NCBI RefSeq assembly: GCF_025244845.1
Contig: NZ_CP104264.1
Span: 1,116,001 to 1,180,000, forward strand
DNA length: 64,000 nucleotides
Origin: Arthrobacter sp. zg-Y1171
Lineage (GTDB): Bacteria > Actinomycetota > Actinomycetes > Actinomycetales > Micrococcaceae
Direction of reading: 5' to 3'
Below the pieces are notes generated by a model. That model searched no databases and was not told the origin of the DNA. It saw only the letters and a program-made list of their open reading frames with translations. The translations under genes and the position numbers were made by a program. Shown here piece by piece: positions 8,452 through 15,824 of this stretch; position 1 is the first letter of the stretch, and the number at the start of each line of letters is the position of its first letter.

Positions 8452-8511
8452 CCGTTCATCGCTGTTCAACGCCGTTCATCGCCGTTCACCGCACGGAACC
8501 AACCGTTCACC
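8452..8511. promoter_or_regulatory. GTTCA repeat array, candidate LytTR operator
   Basis: GTTCA occurs at 8454, 8464, 8474 and 8484, exactly 10 bp apart, and again at 8505 (two helical turns later). The extended units are CCGTTCATC, CTGTTCAAC, CCGTTCATC, CCGTTCACC and CCGTTCACC. The LytTR protein AlgR recognises CCGTTCGTC-type sites, so these fit the family. The array lies between the divergent kinase operon and the 8643 symporter operon, and is probably bound by the response regulator encoded at 6459-7199. Confidence 0.7.
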
Positions 8512-8556
8512 GACGCCGCGGGGCGGCGGATCGACACCGTGCCGGGACTATAGGAA

Positions 8557-8572
8557 AGTGATCAGCGTCACA
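8557..8572. promoter_or_regulatory. CRP/GlxR-like palindrome upstream of the symporter operon
   Basis: AGTGATCAGCGTCACA matches the TGTGA-N6-TCACA consensus of CRP-family regulators except at the first base. It is 71 bases before the small-subunit start at 8643. In corynebacteria GlxR binds such sites at acetate-uptake genes; a cAMP/carbon input here is inferred. Confidence 0.6.
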
Positions 8573-8642
8573 GCTTGCACAGCGTCGTGTCCTGACCTCC
8601 ACAGGTGGATGCCGCGCGGCGGGCCCCACTAGAGGAGGAACA

Positions 8643-9014
8643 ATGGCTGAAGAGCAGCCGGTTTCACACGCTGCGCACCCGGAACAGGTGGACTTCCGGG
8701 ACGTCCAGAGCTCGCCTGAGTTCCAGGAACTCCGCAAGCGCCAGCGCAGCTTTATTTTCCCCATGGCCGTGGTTTTCCTGGTCTGGTACTTCGCGTACGT
8801 CCTGCTGGCCGACTACGCCCACGACTTCATGTCGACCCCGGTGATCGGGAACATCAACATGGGACTGATCCTCGGCCTGCTCCAGTTCGTGAGCACGTTC
8901 GGCATCACCATGTGGTACGTCAGCTACGCCAACCGCAAGATGGACCCGATTGCGGCGGATCTCCGCCGTGACCTTGAGGCCCACGGAGTAAGCCGCCCGG
9001 AGGAGACGAAGTGA
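8643..9014 (+). CDS. DUF485 family small membrane protein (symporter partner)
   Basis: A 123-residue DUF485/YjcH-type protein. Visible hallmarks: SSPEFQELRKRQRSFIFPMAVVF near residues 18-40 (the conserved FxxLxxrrrxFxxP pattern), then two membrane segments (about 36-58 and 72-96) with YANRKMDPIA after the second. YjcH-type proteins are co-encoded with ActP acetate permeases and probably assist or regulate the transporter. Strong ribosome site GAGGAGGAAC before ATG 8643. The stop overlaps the next start (GTGA), so the pair is translationally coupled. Confidence 0.9.
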   Translation: MAEEQPVSHAAHPEQVDFRDVQSSPEFQELRKRQRSFIFPMAVVFLVWYFAYVLLADYAHDFMSTPVIGNINMGLILGLLQFVSTFGITMWYVSYANRKMDPIAADLRRDLEAHGVSRPEETK

Positions 9015-10639
9015 ACAGCCTGCACATTTCCGCCGCCACCGAAGTGACGGCCGAGTCCATCAAGGACACCGGCCTGCTCAACATGGTCATCTTCGGTGTC
9101 TTCGTGGCCGTCACCCTCGTGGTGGTGCTGCGCGCGAGCCGCAACAACAAGACGGCGGCCGACTACTACGCCGCCGGCCGGTCCTTCACCGGACCGCAGA
9201 ACGGCACCGCCATTGCCGGCGACTACCTCTCGGCGGCGTCCTTCCTCGGCATTGTCGGGGCCATCGCCGTGAACGGCTATGACGGCTTCCTGTACTCCAT
9301 CGGCTTCCTCGTTGCCTGGCTCGTCGCCCTGCTCCTGGTCGCTGAAATGCTGCGCAACACCGGCAAGTTCACCATGGCCGATGTGCTCTCCTTCCGCCTT
9401 AAGCAGCGGCCGGTGCGCATTGCCGCAGCCATCACCACGCTGGCGGTCTGCTTCTTCTACCTGCTGGCCCAGATGGCCGGTGCCGGCGGACTGGTCTCCC
9501 TGCTTATGGGGATTGACAGCAAGGTCGGTCAATCCGTGGTCATCACCGTCGTCGGCGCCCTGATGATCATCTATGTACTGGTCGGCGGCATGAAGGGCAC
9601 CACCTGGGTGCAGATCATCAAGGCCTTCCTGCTGATTGTCGGCGCGGCCGTCATGACCGTCTGGGTCCTGGCCCTGCACGGCTTCAACCTCTCCGAACTG
9701 CTGGGTGCCGCCGTCGAAACCACCGGCAACCCCGCCATCCTGGATCCGGGACTGCAGTACGGCAAGTCGGACACCTCCAAGCTGGACTTCGTCTCCCTCG
9801 GCCTGGCTCTGGTGCTCGGCACCGCCGCCCTGCCGCACGTGCTGATGCGCTTCTACACGGTCCCCACCGCCAAGGAAGCCCGCCGGTCCGTTGTCTGGGC
9901 CATCTGGCTGATCGGCATCTTCTACCTCTTCACCCTGGTCCTGGGCTACGGCGCCGCGGCGCTGATCGGTTCAGACGCCATCAAGAGCGCTCCGGGCGGC
10001 GTGAACTCCGCAGCACCCCTGCTGGCCTTCGCGCTCGGCGGGCCGGTACTGCTGGGACTGATTTCCGCCGTCGCCTTCGCCACCATCCTCGCGGTGGTCG
10101 CGGGGCTGACCATCACGGCAGCTGCTTCGTTCGCCCATGACATCTACGCCAACGTCATCCGCAAGGGAGAGGTGGACGCAGACGGCGAGGTCAAGGTAGC
10201 CCGCACCACGGTAGTGGTGATCGGTATCATCTCGATCCTCGGCGGCATCGGCGCCCAGGGGCAGAACGTGGCCTTCCTGGTGGCCCTCGCCTTCGCGGTG
10301 GCGGCCAGTGCCAACCTGCCCACGATTATCTACTCGCTCTACTGGCGGAAGTTCTCCACCCAGGGCGCGCTGTGGAGCATGTACGGCGGCCTCGGCTCCG
10401 CGATTGTGCTCATTGCCTTCTCGCCGGTCGTCTCCGGCGCGGAAACTTCAATGATCGCCGGCGCGGACTTTGCCTGGTTCCCGCTGAACAACCCGGGCAT
10501 CGTGTCCATCCCGCTGGCCTTCTTCCTTGGCTGGCTGGGCACCGTGCTGGACAAGAACACCGAATCCGCCGTCAAGCAGGCGGAGATGGAAGTCCGGTCC
10601 CTGACCGGCGTCGGCGCCGAGAAGGCCGTCGACCACTAG
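9011..10639 (+). CDS. Cation/acetate symporter-like SSF transporter
   Basis: A 542-residue sodium:solute symporter, closest in character to ActP/MctC-type monocarboxylate carriers. Features: about 13 membrane segments, ADYYAAGRSF then NGTAIAGDYLSAASFLG (residues about 50-80, the ActP hallmark), and VGGMKGTTWVQIIKAFLL near 195-212. GTG start at 9011 overlaps the stop of the DUF485 gene. The divergent regulatory region carries both a LytTR-type repeat array and a CRP/GlxR-like site, suggesting uptake of acetate, pyruvate or propionate under dual control. The exact substrate is not determined by sequence. A bidirectional hairpin follows the gene. Confidence 0.9.
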   Translation: MNSLHISAATEVTAESIKDTGLLNMVIFGVFVAVTLVVVLRASRNNKTAADYYAAGRSFTGPQNGTAIAGDYLSAASFLGIVGAIAVNGYDGFLYSIGFLVAWLVALLLVAEMLRNTGKFTMADVLSFRLKQRPVRIAAAITTLAVCFFYLLAQMAGAGGLVSLLMGIDSKVGQSVVITVVGALMIIYVLVGGMKGTTWVQIIKAFLLIVGAAVMTVWVLALHGFNLSELLGAAVETTGNPAILDPGLQYGKSDTSKLDFVSLGLALVLGTAALPHVLMRFYTVPTAKEARRSVVWAIWLIGIFYLFTLVLGYGAAALIGSDAIKSAPGGVNSAAPLLAFALGGPVLLGLISAVAFATILAVVAGLTITAAASFAHDIYANVIRKGEVDADGEVKVARTTVVVIGIISILGGIGAQGQNVAFLVALAFAVAASANLPTIIYSLYWRKFSTQGALWSMYGGLGSAIVLIAFSPVVSGAETSMIAGADFAWFPLNNPGIVSIPLAFFLGWLGTVLDKNTESAVKQAEMEVRSLTGVGAEKAVDH

Positions 10640-10653
10640 GGGGCAACAGCCTC

Positions 10654-10694
10654 GGCAAAAGGCAGGTTCCGCTCAGGCGGGGCCTGCCTTTGCC
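10654..10694. terminator. Bidirectional terminator between symporter and Lrp gene
   Basis: GGCAAAAGGCAGG (10654-10666) and CCTGCCTTTGCC (10683-10694) are inverted with one unpaired base and a 16-base loop. A-rich on one side and T-rich on the other, it can stop transcription from both convergent genes; the right arm lies inside the end of the Lrp gene. Confidence 0.65.
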
Positions 10695-11212
10695 GTTGCC
10701 GGGGCCTGGTCCCGCCGTTCGGGGGCCGACGACGGCGGCTGCGGCAGCCCTGCTCCGCGGCGCAGCAGGGGAGCGGCGCGCAGGGGAATGAGTTCACCCA
10801 TGGCCAGATTGGTGTCGCAGCGCTGGACGCCGTCCACGGCGAGGATCTGCTTGTTGATGCGGAACAGGTCTTCGGCGTCTGCAGCTACGACGCGCAGCAG
10901 GATGTCCGCGTCCCCGGTGAGGCCGTGCGCTTCGACAACCTCGGGCAGCCCGGCCAGGTCTTCGGTGATCCGCGCCAGGCTCGGCTGGTGGACATGGACA
11001 TGCACAAACGCCATCAGCGGGTAGCCGAGCGCGGCAGTGCTGATCCGGCGTTCAAACGGCAGGAACGCTCCTTTGCGTTCCAGTCCGGCCAGCCGGGCCT
11101 GGACGGTGTTGCGGGAGAGGCCGAGGACCGCCGCCAGGGCCACGGCCGTACGTGTTGAATCCTCCGCCAGGGCAAGGAGGAGGCGTAGGTCCGTGGTGTC
11201 GAGGGGCTGCAT
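10673..11212 (-). CDS. Lrp/AsnC family transcriptional regulator
   Basis: A 179-residue regulator: winged HTH at the N-terminus (MQPLDTTDLRLLLALAEDS then VLGLSRNTVQARLAGLERKG, residues 1-50) followed by the effector-binding RAM domain (FVHVHVHQPSLARITEDL onwards, about 70-150), and a Pro-rich tail of 25 residues. Lrp/AsnC proteins sense amino acids and form octamers. It is transcribed divergently from bkdABC, so control of branched-chain keto acid oxidation in response to amino acids is a sound inference; Bkd operons in other bacteria are controlled by the Lrp-type BkdR. ATG 11212 was chosen because the fold starts immediately after it; no good ribosome site is visible. Confidence 0.88.
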   Translation of the reverse strand: MQPLDTTDLRLLLALAEDSTRTAVALAAVLGLSRNTVQARLAGLERKGAFLPFERRISTAALGYPLMAFVHVHVHQPSLARITEDLAGLPEVVEAHGLTGDADILLRVVAADAEDLFRINKQILAVDGVQRCDTNLAMGELIPLRAAPLLRRGAGLPQPPSSAPERRDQAPATAKAGPA

Positions 11213-11296
11213 AGTGCGCAACGCTAGCACGGTGTTTTGGCCGTTTACAGGGCAGGATGCTCGGTCTTTGCCGGAATGGTTGTGCCGGGTGCTGAG

Positions 11297-11312
11297 TGTG
11301 AGTAGGGTCACA
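11297..11312. promoter_or_regulatory. Perfect CRP/GlxR-type palindrome between Lrp gene and bkdA
   Basis: TGTGAGTAGGGTCACA agrees with TGTGA-N6-TCACA at all ten consensus positions. It is 67 bases upstream of the bkdA start in the divergent region. This suggests catabolite-type control of branched-chain keto acid oxidation by a cAMP receptor protein homologue. Confidence 0.7.
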
Positions 11313-11378
11313 TGTACCCGGGCAATGGAGCCCGGGGTCGGTTTGGCCCCGCCACCCCAGAGGCCCAAACACGGAAGG

Positions 11379-12521
11379 ATGCGTATCCAAGTGTCCCTGC
11401 ATACCCCGGTGCGGCACCCGGAAAACTCCGGCAGCTCACCCACCGACCCATACGTACAGCTTGTCACCCCCGACGGCGTCCGTACCCCGGACCCCCTGTA
11501 TGACCGCTGGGTCGAGGATATCGACGGCGCCCGGCTGCAGGAGCTCTACATCGACATGGCGGTCATCCGCCGGATAGATACCGAAGCCACCGCCCTGCAG
11601 CGGCAGGGCGAGCTGGGGCTGTGGCCTCCGCTGCTCGGCCAGGAAGCCGCACAGATCGGCTCCGTACGGTCCCTGCGCTCCTCCGACTTCGTTTTCCCCA
11701 GCTACCGGGAGAACGGCGTGGCTTTCTGCCGCGGTGTGGACGTGGGCGACCTGATGCGGGTCTGGCGCGGCAATGCCGGCGCCGGCTGGGATCCGTATCA
11801 AGTGAACATGGCGCCCACCCAGGTCATTATCGGCGCCCAGGCACTGCACGCCGCCGGTTATGCCATGGGCATCACCCGCGACGGTACCGATGACGCGGTG
11901 ATCAGCTACTTCGGCGACGGCGCCACCAGCCAGGGGGACGTCCACGAGGCGATGGTCTTCGCCGCGAGCTTCAACTCGCCGGTCGTTTTCTTCTGCTCAA
12001 ACAACCAGTGGGCCATCTCCGAACCGGTCACGCTGCAGGCACAGGTACCCATCGCCAACCGCGCCCCGGGCCTCGGCATCCCGTCCATCCGGGTGGACGG
12101 CAACGATGTCCTTGCGGTTATGGCCGCAACCCGGGAGGCACTGGACCGGGCCCGCTCCGGCAACGGACCGACCTTCATTGAAGCGGTCACCTACCGGATG
12201 GGTCCGCACACCACGGCAGACGACCCCACGCGCTACCGGGACCAGGCCGAACTGGAACGGTGGCGGCGAAAGGATCCGCTGTCCCGGCTGCAGGCATTGC
12301 TGGCCTCCATGGGGCTGTTCACCGACGGGTTCGCCGCCGAAGCCAGCCGCCGGGCCGACGACGTGGCTGCCGAGCTGCGCGCCGCGTGCCTCGGGATGCC
12401 GGATCCGGTGCCCGCGGATGTTTTTGCCCATGTCTATTCCGAGCCCAACTCCTGGCTGGACCGCCAGCAGGAGCAGTACTCGCGCTATCTCAGCGGTTTC
12501 GCTGGCGAGGAGAACCGTTAA
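11379..12521 (+). CDS. bkdA: Branched-chain 2-oxoacid dehydrogenase E1 component, alpha subunit
   Basis: Thiamine-diphosphate-dependent decarboxylase subunit of the branched-chain keto acid dehydrogenase complex; with BkdB it acts on keto acids of Leu, Ile and Val. The 380-residue protein has the ThDP motif GDGATSQGDVHEAM (about 178-191) ending at NNQWAIS (about 207), and the YRMGPHTTADDPTRY loop near 272 (the phosphorylation-loop region in mammalian E1-alpha). It is annotated bkd rather than pdh because the downstream genes are the leucine catabolic set, in the same grouping as mycobacterial Rv2495c-Rv2506. The start is uncertain: ATG 11379 or GTG 11391. The stop overlaps the bkdB ATG by one base. 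Confidence 0.88.
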   Translation: MRIQVSLHTPVRHPENSGSSPTDPYVQLVTPDGVRTPDPLYDRWVEDIDGARLQELYIDMAVIRRIDTEATALQRQGELGLWPPLLGQEAAQIGSVRSLRSSDFVFPSYRENGVAFCRGVDVGDLMRVWRGNAGAGWDPYQVNMAPTQVIIGAQALHAAGYAMGITRDGTDDAVISYFGDGATSQGDVHEAMVFAASFNSPVVFFCSNNQWAISEPVTLQAQVPIANRAPGLGIPSIRVDGNDVLAVMAATREALDRARSGNGPTFIEAVTYRMGPHTTADDPTRYRDQAELERWRRKDPLSRLQALLASMGLFTDGFAAEASRRADDVAAELRAACLGMPDPVPADVFAHVYSEPNSWLDRQQEQYSRYLSGFAGEENR

Positions 12522-13540
12522 TGACCAGCATGACTTTCGGGCGGGCGATCAACGCCGGCCTGCGCCGGGCAATGGAACAGGATCCCCGCGTCCTTATTAT
12601 GGGCGAGGACGTCGGCAAACTCGGCGGCGTCTTCCGGATCACCGACGGACTCCAGAAGGACTTCGGTCCGCTGCGCGTCGTGGACACCCCGCTCGCCGAG
12701 TCCGGGATCATGGGCACAGCCGTGGGGCTGGCGTTCCGCGGCTACCGCCCCGTAGTGGAGATCCAGTTCGACGGCTTCATCTACCCGGCGTTCGACCAGA
12801 TAGTTTCCCAGGTGGCCAAGATGCACTACCGGACCCGCGGAGCTGTGAAGCTGCCGCTGACCATCCGGGTGCCGTTCGGCGGGGGCATCGGCTCACCTGA
12901 ACACCATTCCGAATCACCCGAGGCCTATTTCACCCATACCTCGGGGCTGCGCGTCATCAGCGTGTCCAACCCGCAGGACGCGTACACAATGATCCAGCAG
13001 GCCATCGCTTCCGACGATCCGGTGCTCTACTTCGAGCCGAAGCGGCGCTACCACGTCAAGGGGGAGGTGGACGAGGCAGCGGCACCGCAGCTGCCCATGG
13101 GTTCCGCCCGGGTCCTGAACGAGGGGAGCGACGTGACACTGGTCGCCTACGGCCCTCTTGTCCCCACCGCCCGTGACGCCGCAGTCGCGGCCTCGGATGA
13201 GGGCGTCTCGGTGGAGGTCATCGACCTGCGCTCGCTCGCACCCGTCGACTTCGCCACCGTGGAGGCCTCCGTGCGCAAGACCGGACGGCTGGTGATCACC
13301 CACGAGGCGGCCCAGTCCGGCGGCCTGGGCGCGGAAATCGCGGCCAGCATCACCGAGCGCTGCTTCGAGTACCTCGAGCATGCTCCGGTGCGGGTCACGG
13401 GCTTTGACATCCCGTATCCGCCCTCCCGGCTCGAGTCCCACCACCTGCCGGACCTCGACCGCATCCTCGACGGAGTGGACTGCGCCATGGACCGGCCCAG
13501 TTCCCTGGCCGGCGCCGTTTCCGGATCGGCGGCGAGCTGA
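12521..13540 (+). CDS. bkdB: Branched-chain 2-oxoacid dehydrogenase E1 component, beta subunit
   Basis: Second E1 subunit; alpha2-beta2 E1 transfers the decarboxylated acyl group to lipoyl-E2. The 339-residue protein begins MTSMTFGRAINAGLRRAMEQ, contains the transketolase pyrimidine-domain motif MGEDVGKLGGVF (about 28-39) and ESGIMGTAVGLAFRG (about 67-81), and ends with the transketolase C-terminal domain (VLNEGSDVTLVAYG, EVIDLRSLAPVD). Start ATG 12521 overlaps the bkdA stop (TAATG), and the stop overlaps the bkdC start (TGATG), so all three subunits are translationally coupled. Length and motifs are normal. Confidence 0.92.
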   Translation: MTSMTFGRAINAGLRRAMEQDPRVLIMGEDVGKLGGVFRITDGLQKDFGPLRVVDTPLAESGIMGTAVGLAFRGYRPVVEIQFDGFIYPAFDQIVSQVAKMHYRTRGAVKLPLTIRVPFGGGIGSPEHHSESPEAYFTHTSGLRVISVSNPQDAYTMIQQAIASDDPVLYFEPKRRYHVKGEVDEAAAPQLPMGSARVLNEGSDVTLVAYGPLVPTARDAAVAASDEGVSVEVIDLRSLAPVDFATVEASVRKTGRLVITHEAAQSGGLGAEIAASITERCFEYLEHAPVRVTGFDIPYPPSRLESHHLPDLDRILDGVDCAMDRPSSLAGAVSGSAAS

Positions 13541-14892
13541 TGCTGCGCGAATTCCGCCTCCCCGATCTGGGGGAGGGGCTCACCGAGTCCGAGATCCTGA
13601 ACTGGCACGTCAGCGTGGGGGACATAGTCCAGCTGAACCAGGTAATTGCCGATGTGGAAACCGCCAAGGCGGTGGTGGAGCTGCCATCCCCGTATGCCGG
13701 GACAGTGGCGCACCTGCACGAACAGGCCGGAACGGTGGTCGAGGTCGGATCCCCGATCGTTTCATTCGAGGTAGCGGTGCCTGCGGGTGCCGATGCAGAA
13801 GCGGCCGGTGAGCCGGTGCAGGCCAAGCGGGAGCCGAACCTGGTGGGGTACGGTGCGGTGCCGGATGCCACCGGCCGCCCCGCCCGACGACGCCGCGGGG
13901 CGGCTCCTGCCCCGGGACCCGTATCTGCCGCGGTGCCTGCACCTGTGGCTGCAGCTGCACCCGTGCCTACACCCGCGCCTGATCCCGAGCAGGAGCGTCC
14001 GCGCTCCACCCCGCCGGTCCGCAAGCTGGCCCGGGATATGGGAGTGGATCTCACCCAGGTACAGGGCTCCGGCCCGGGCGGGCTCGTGGTGCGTACCGAC
14101 GTCGTCCGTGCTGCTTCACCCGCCGCCGAAACGGAGCCAACGTCCGTATTTGACTCCGCCGCTGCCGTGCCTGCCCCGCCGGTGCCGGAGGGACGGGAGG
14201 AACGGATCGCCATCTCCGGCATGCGGAAGCACACTGCTGCCGCCATGGTGGCCAGCGCCTTCACTGCTCCCCATGCCACGGTGTTCCTCACGGTGGACGT
14301 CACTCCCACCATGGAACTGCTGGAACGGCTCCGGCAGCAGCCGGCCTTCAACGGCTTGAAGCTGTCTCCGCTGACGATGGCAGCCAAGGCGGTTTGTCTG
14401 GGGCTGAAGCGTTTCCCGTCGCTGAATTCACGGTGGGATGAGTCCGCGAGGGAAATCATCCGCTACAACTACGTGAACCTCGGCATTGCCGCGGCCACGC
14501 CGCGCGGGCTGATGGTTCCCAACATCAAGGATGCCCAGACAATGAGCCTGCATGGCCTGGCTGCTGCGGTGACATCCCTGGCACAGACCGCACGGGAGGG
14601 CAGGACGCAGCCCGCGGACCTGGCAGGCGGGACCATCTCCATCTCCAACGTGGGCGTGTTCGGCGTCGACACCGGAACGCCCATCCTGAATCCGGGAGAG
14701 GCAGCCATCCTGGCGCTGGGGGCCGTCCGCCGGCAGCCGTGGGAGTACAACGGAGCCATTGCCCTGCGCTCGGTAATGACCCTGAGCCTCTCCTTTGACC
14801 ACCGGCTCGTCGACGGCGAGCAGGGGGCAGGGTTCCTGAGCGAAGTGGGAGCCGTGCTGGCCGAGCCCGCACTGGCACTGGCCATGGCGTAG
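13540..14892 (+). CDS. bkdC: Branched-chain 2-oxoacid dehydrogenase E2 (dihydrolipoyl acyltransferase)
   Basis: Core acyltransferase that passes the acyl group from lipoyl-lysine to CoA. The 450-residue protein has one lipoyl domain (residues 1-78, lipoylated lysine K43 in VETAKAVVELPS), a long Ala/Pro linker, the peripheral-subunit (E3)-binding domain STPPVRKLARDMGVD (about 150-185), another linker and the catalytic domain ending in DHRLVDG (420-426, catalytic H421). No E3 (lipoamide dehydrogenase) gene is adjacent, so E3 must be shared with other complexes. A strong hairpin follows 17 bases after the stop. Confidence 0.93.
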   Translation: MLREFRLPDLGEGLTESEILNWHVSVGDIVQLNQVIADVETAKAVVELPSPYAGTVAHLHEQAGTVVEVGSPIVSFEVAVPAGADAEAAGEPVQAKREPNLVGYGAVPDATGRPARRRRGAAPAPGPVSAAVPAPVAAAAPVPTPAPDPEQERPRSTPPVRKLARDMGVDLTQVQGSGPGGLVVRTDVVRAASPAAETEPTSVFDSAAAVPAPPVPEGREERIAISGMRKHTAAAMVASAFTAPHATVFLTVDVTPTMELLERLRQQPAFNGLKLSPLTMAAKAVCLGLKRFPSLNSRWDESAREIIRYNYVNLGIAAATPRGLMVPNIKDAQTMSLHGLAAAVTSLAQTAREGRTQPADLAGGTISISNVGVFGVDTGTPILNPGEAAILALGAVRRQPWEYNGAIALRSVMTLSLSFDHRLVDGEQGAGFLSEVGAVLAEPALALAMA

Positions 14893-14909
14893 AAGCGTTT
14901 AGACGCATC

Positions 14910-14945
14910 AAGGGCCGCCTGCGGAGAAATCCGCAGGCGGCCCTT
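14910..14945 (+). terminator. Strong hairpin terminator after bkdC
   Basis: A perfect 16-bp stem (14910-14925 with 14930-14945) closed by a GAAA tetraloop. There is no long T-run, but the stem is very stable and is placed right after the operon. Confidence 0.75.
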
Positions 14946-15015
14946 GGCCCTGCCGCACCCGGTGCCCGGCGACGGTGCCAGTTTCGGTGCCCGGCGGCGG
15001 GGCCCGCTTCGGTGC

Positions 15016-15236
15016 CCGGAACGGCGGCAACGAAATCCCTTGCTCGCAGAGCTCGCCGGGATATTAAAGCCGCCTTATCCGGGCGCCGACGTCGGACCCG
15101 TTCCGTTCCCGGGGCGGACGCTGCCCGGCCTTTCCTTCGTTTTGTCCAGATCCCTCCGGATTGTCCGGATCCCTGCGCAGCGCGACGTAGGGATTGTCAC
15201 AAACCGTAGGGATTCCGACAAACCGAAGGGAATCCG
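15016..15236. repeat. Bipartite intergenic repeat, copy A
   Basis: The 402-base gap between bkdC and the GNAT gene has no convincing gene. It holds module 1 (15016-15087, 72 bp identical to 27921-27992) and module 2 (15141-15236). Module 1 contains an internal inverted repeat GGCGGC...ATCCC / GGGAT...GCCGCC. Module 2 is a 19-bp-period array: TTTGTCCAGATCCCT (15141) and ATTGTCCGGATCCCT (15160) forward, then inverted units at 15189, 15208 and a partial one at 15227. The flank 14960-15017 is rich in CGGTGCCCGG words. Non-coding mobile or REP-like element; not recognised. Confidence 0.8.
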
Positions 15237-15295
15237 TTCCCGGTGCCCTGAAATCACGCGCTTCCCGGTCCTGCGTGGCAGGAAAGTCGTGGGAG

Positions 15296-15763
15296 CTAGG
15301 CCAGCTCGAGCTCGAGTTCCTTGACCACGGCGCCGCGGGCATTGGCGAAGCCCTGCGTTTCACCGATGACGGTGAAGCCGTATTTCTCCAGGATGCGGAT
15401 GGAACTGACGTTGTCCGCAACGGCACGTGCCCGGACCGGGCGTTCGGCGAATTCCTCCAGGAACAACCCCACCGCCGCGGTGGTGATGCCCTGCCCCCAG
15501 TGCGCCTTGTCGATCCAGTAGCTGATCTCGGGAATGTCGCCGTCACGGTAGGCAAGGATGCTGCCGACCACTTCGCCGTCGGCCACAATGGTGCGCACGG
15601 TGACGGTCGGATCGTTCAGGATGCTCTGCCAATGGTGGTCAAAGACGCCGCGGTCCGCCGGGTTCTTGGCGCTGAACGCGGCCATATGGTTGGCACTCGG
15701 GTCCAGCTGGTGGGAGAAAAACTCCTCCAGGTCGGCGGGAACTACGGCACGAAGCTCAATCAC
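15296..15763 (-). CDS. GNAT family N-acetyltransferase (RimJ/RimL-like)
   Basis: A 155-residue acetyl-CoA-dependent acetyltransferase. The order of elements fits the RimJ/RimL branch: IELRAVVPADLEEFF at the start, VVGSILAYRDGD and EISYWIDKAHWGQGITTAAV (the Q/RxxGxG/A acetyl-CoA loop appears as HWGQGITTAA, about 88-98), then VADNVSSIRILEKYGFTVIGE (about 112-132). The substrate is unknown; small-molecule or N-terminal acetylation are both possible. Start is GTG 15763. It lies alone between the repeat element and the TetR gene, and so interrupts the bkdABC-TetR association known from mycobacteria. Confidence 0.85.
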   Translation of the reverse strand: MIELRAVVPADLEEFFSHQLDPSANHMAAFSAKNPADRGVFDHHWQSILNDPTVTVRTIVADGEVVGSILAYRDGDIPEISYWIDKAHWGQGITTAAVGLFLEEFAERPVRARAVADNVSSIRILEKYGFTVIGETQGFANARGAVVKELELELA

Positions 15764-15824
15764 GGCAGGTCTTTCTGCTCGGGGGGTGGAGTTCTGCCTG
15801 CCGGGAAGCCGGCAGGCCTGACAG

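Noticed and set aside
11379..14892. Naming the E1/E2 genes as pyruvate dehydrogenase
   Set aside because: Alpha/beta E1 with this E2 could be either, but the adjacent Lrp and leucine catabolic genes and the mycobacterial synteny favour branched-chain keto acid dehydrogenase.
15016..15087. Conserved short peptide encoded by the 72-bp repeat (frame reading PERRQRNPLLAELAG)
   Set aside because: The DNA is identical in both copies, so every frame is conserved; there is no ribosome site or synonymous-change evidence for translation.
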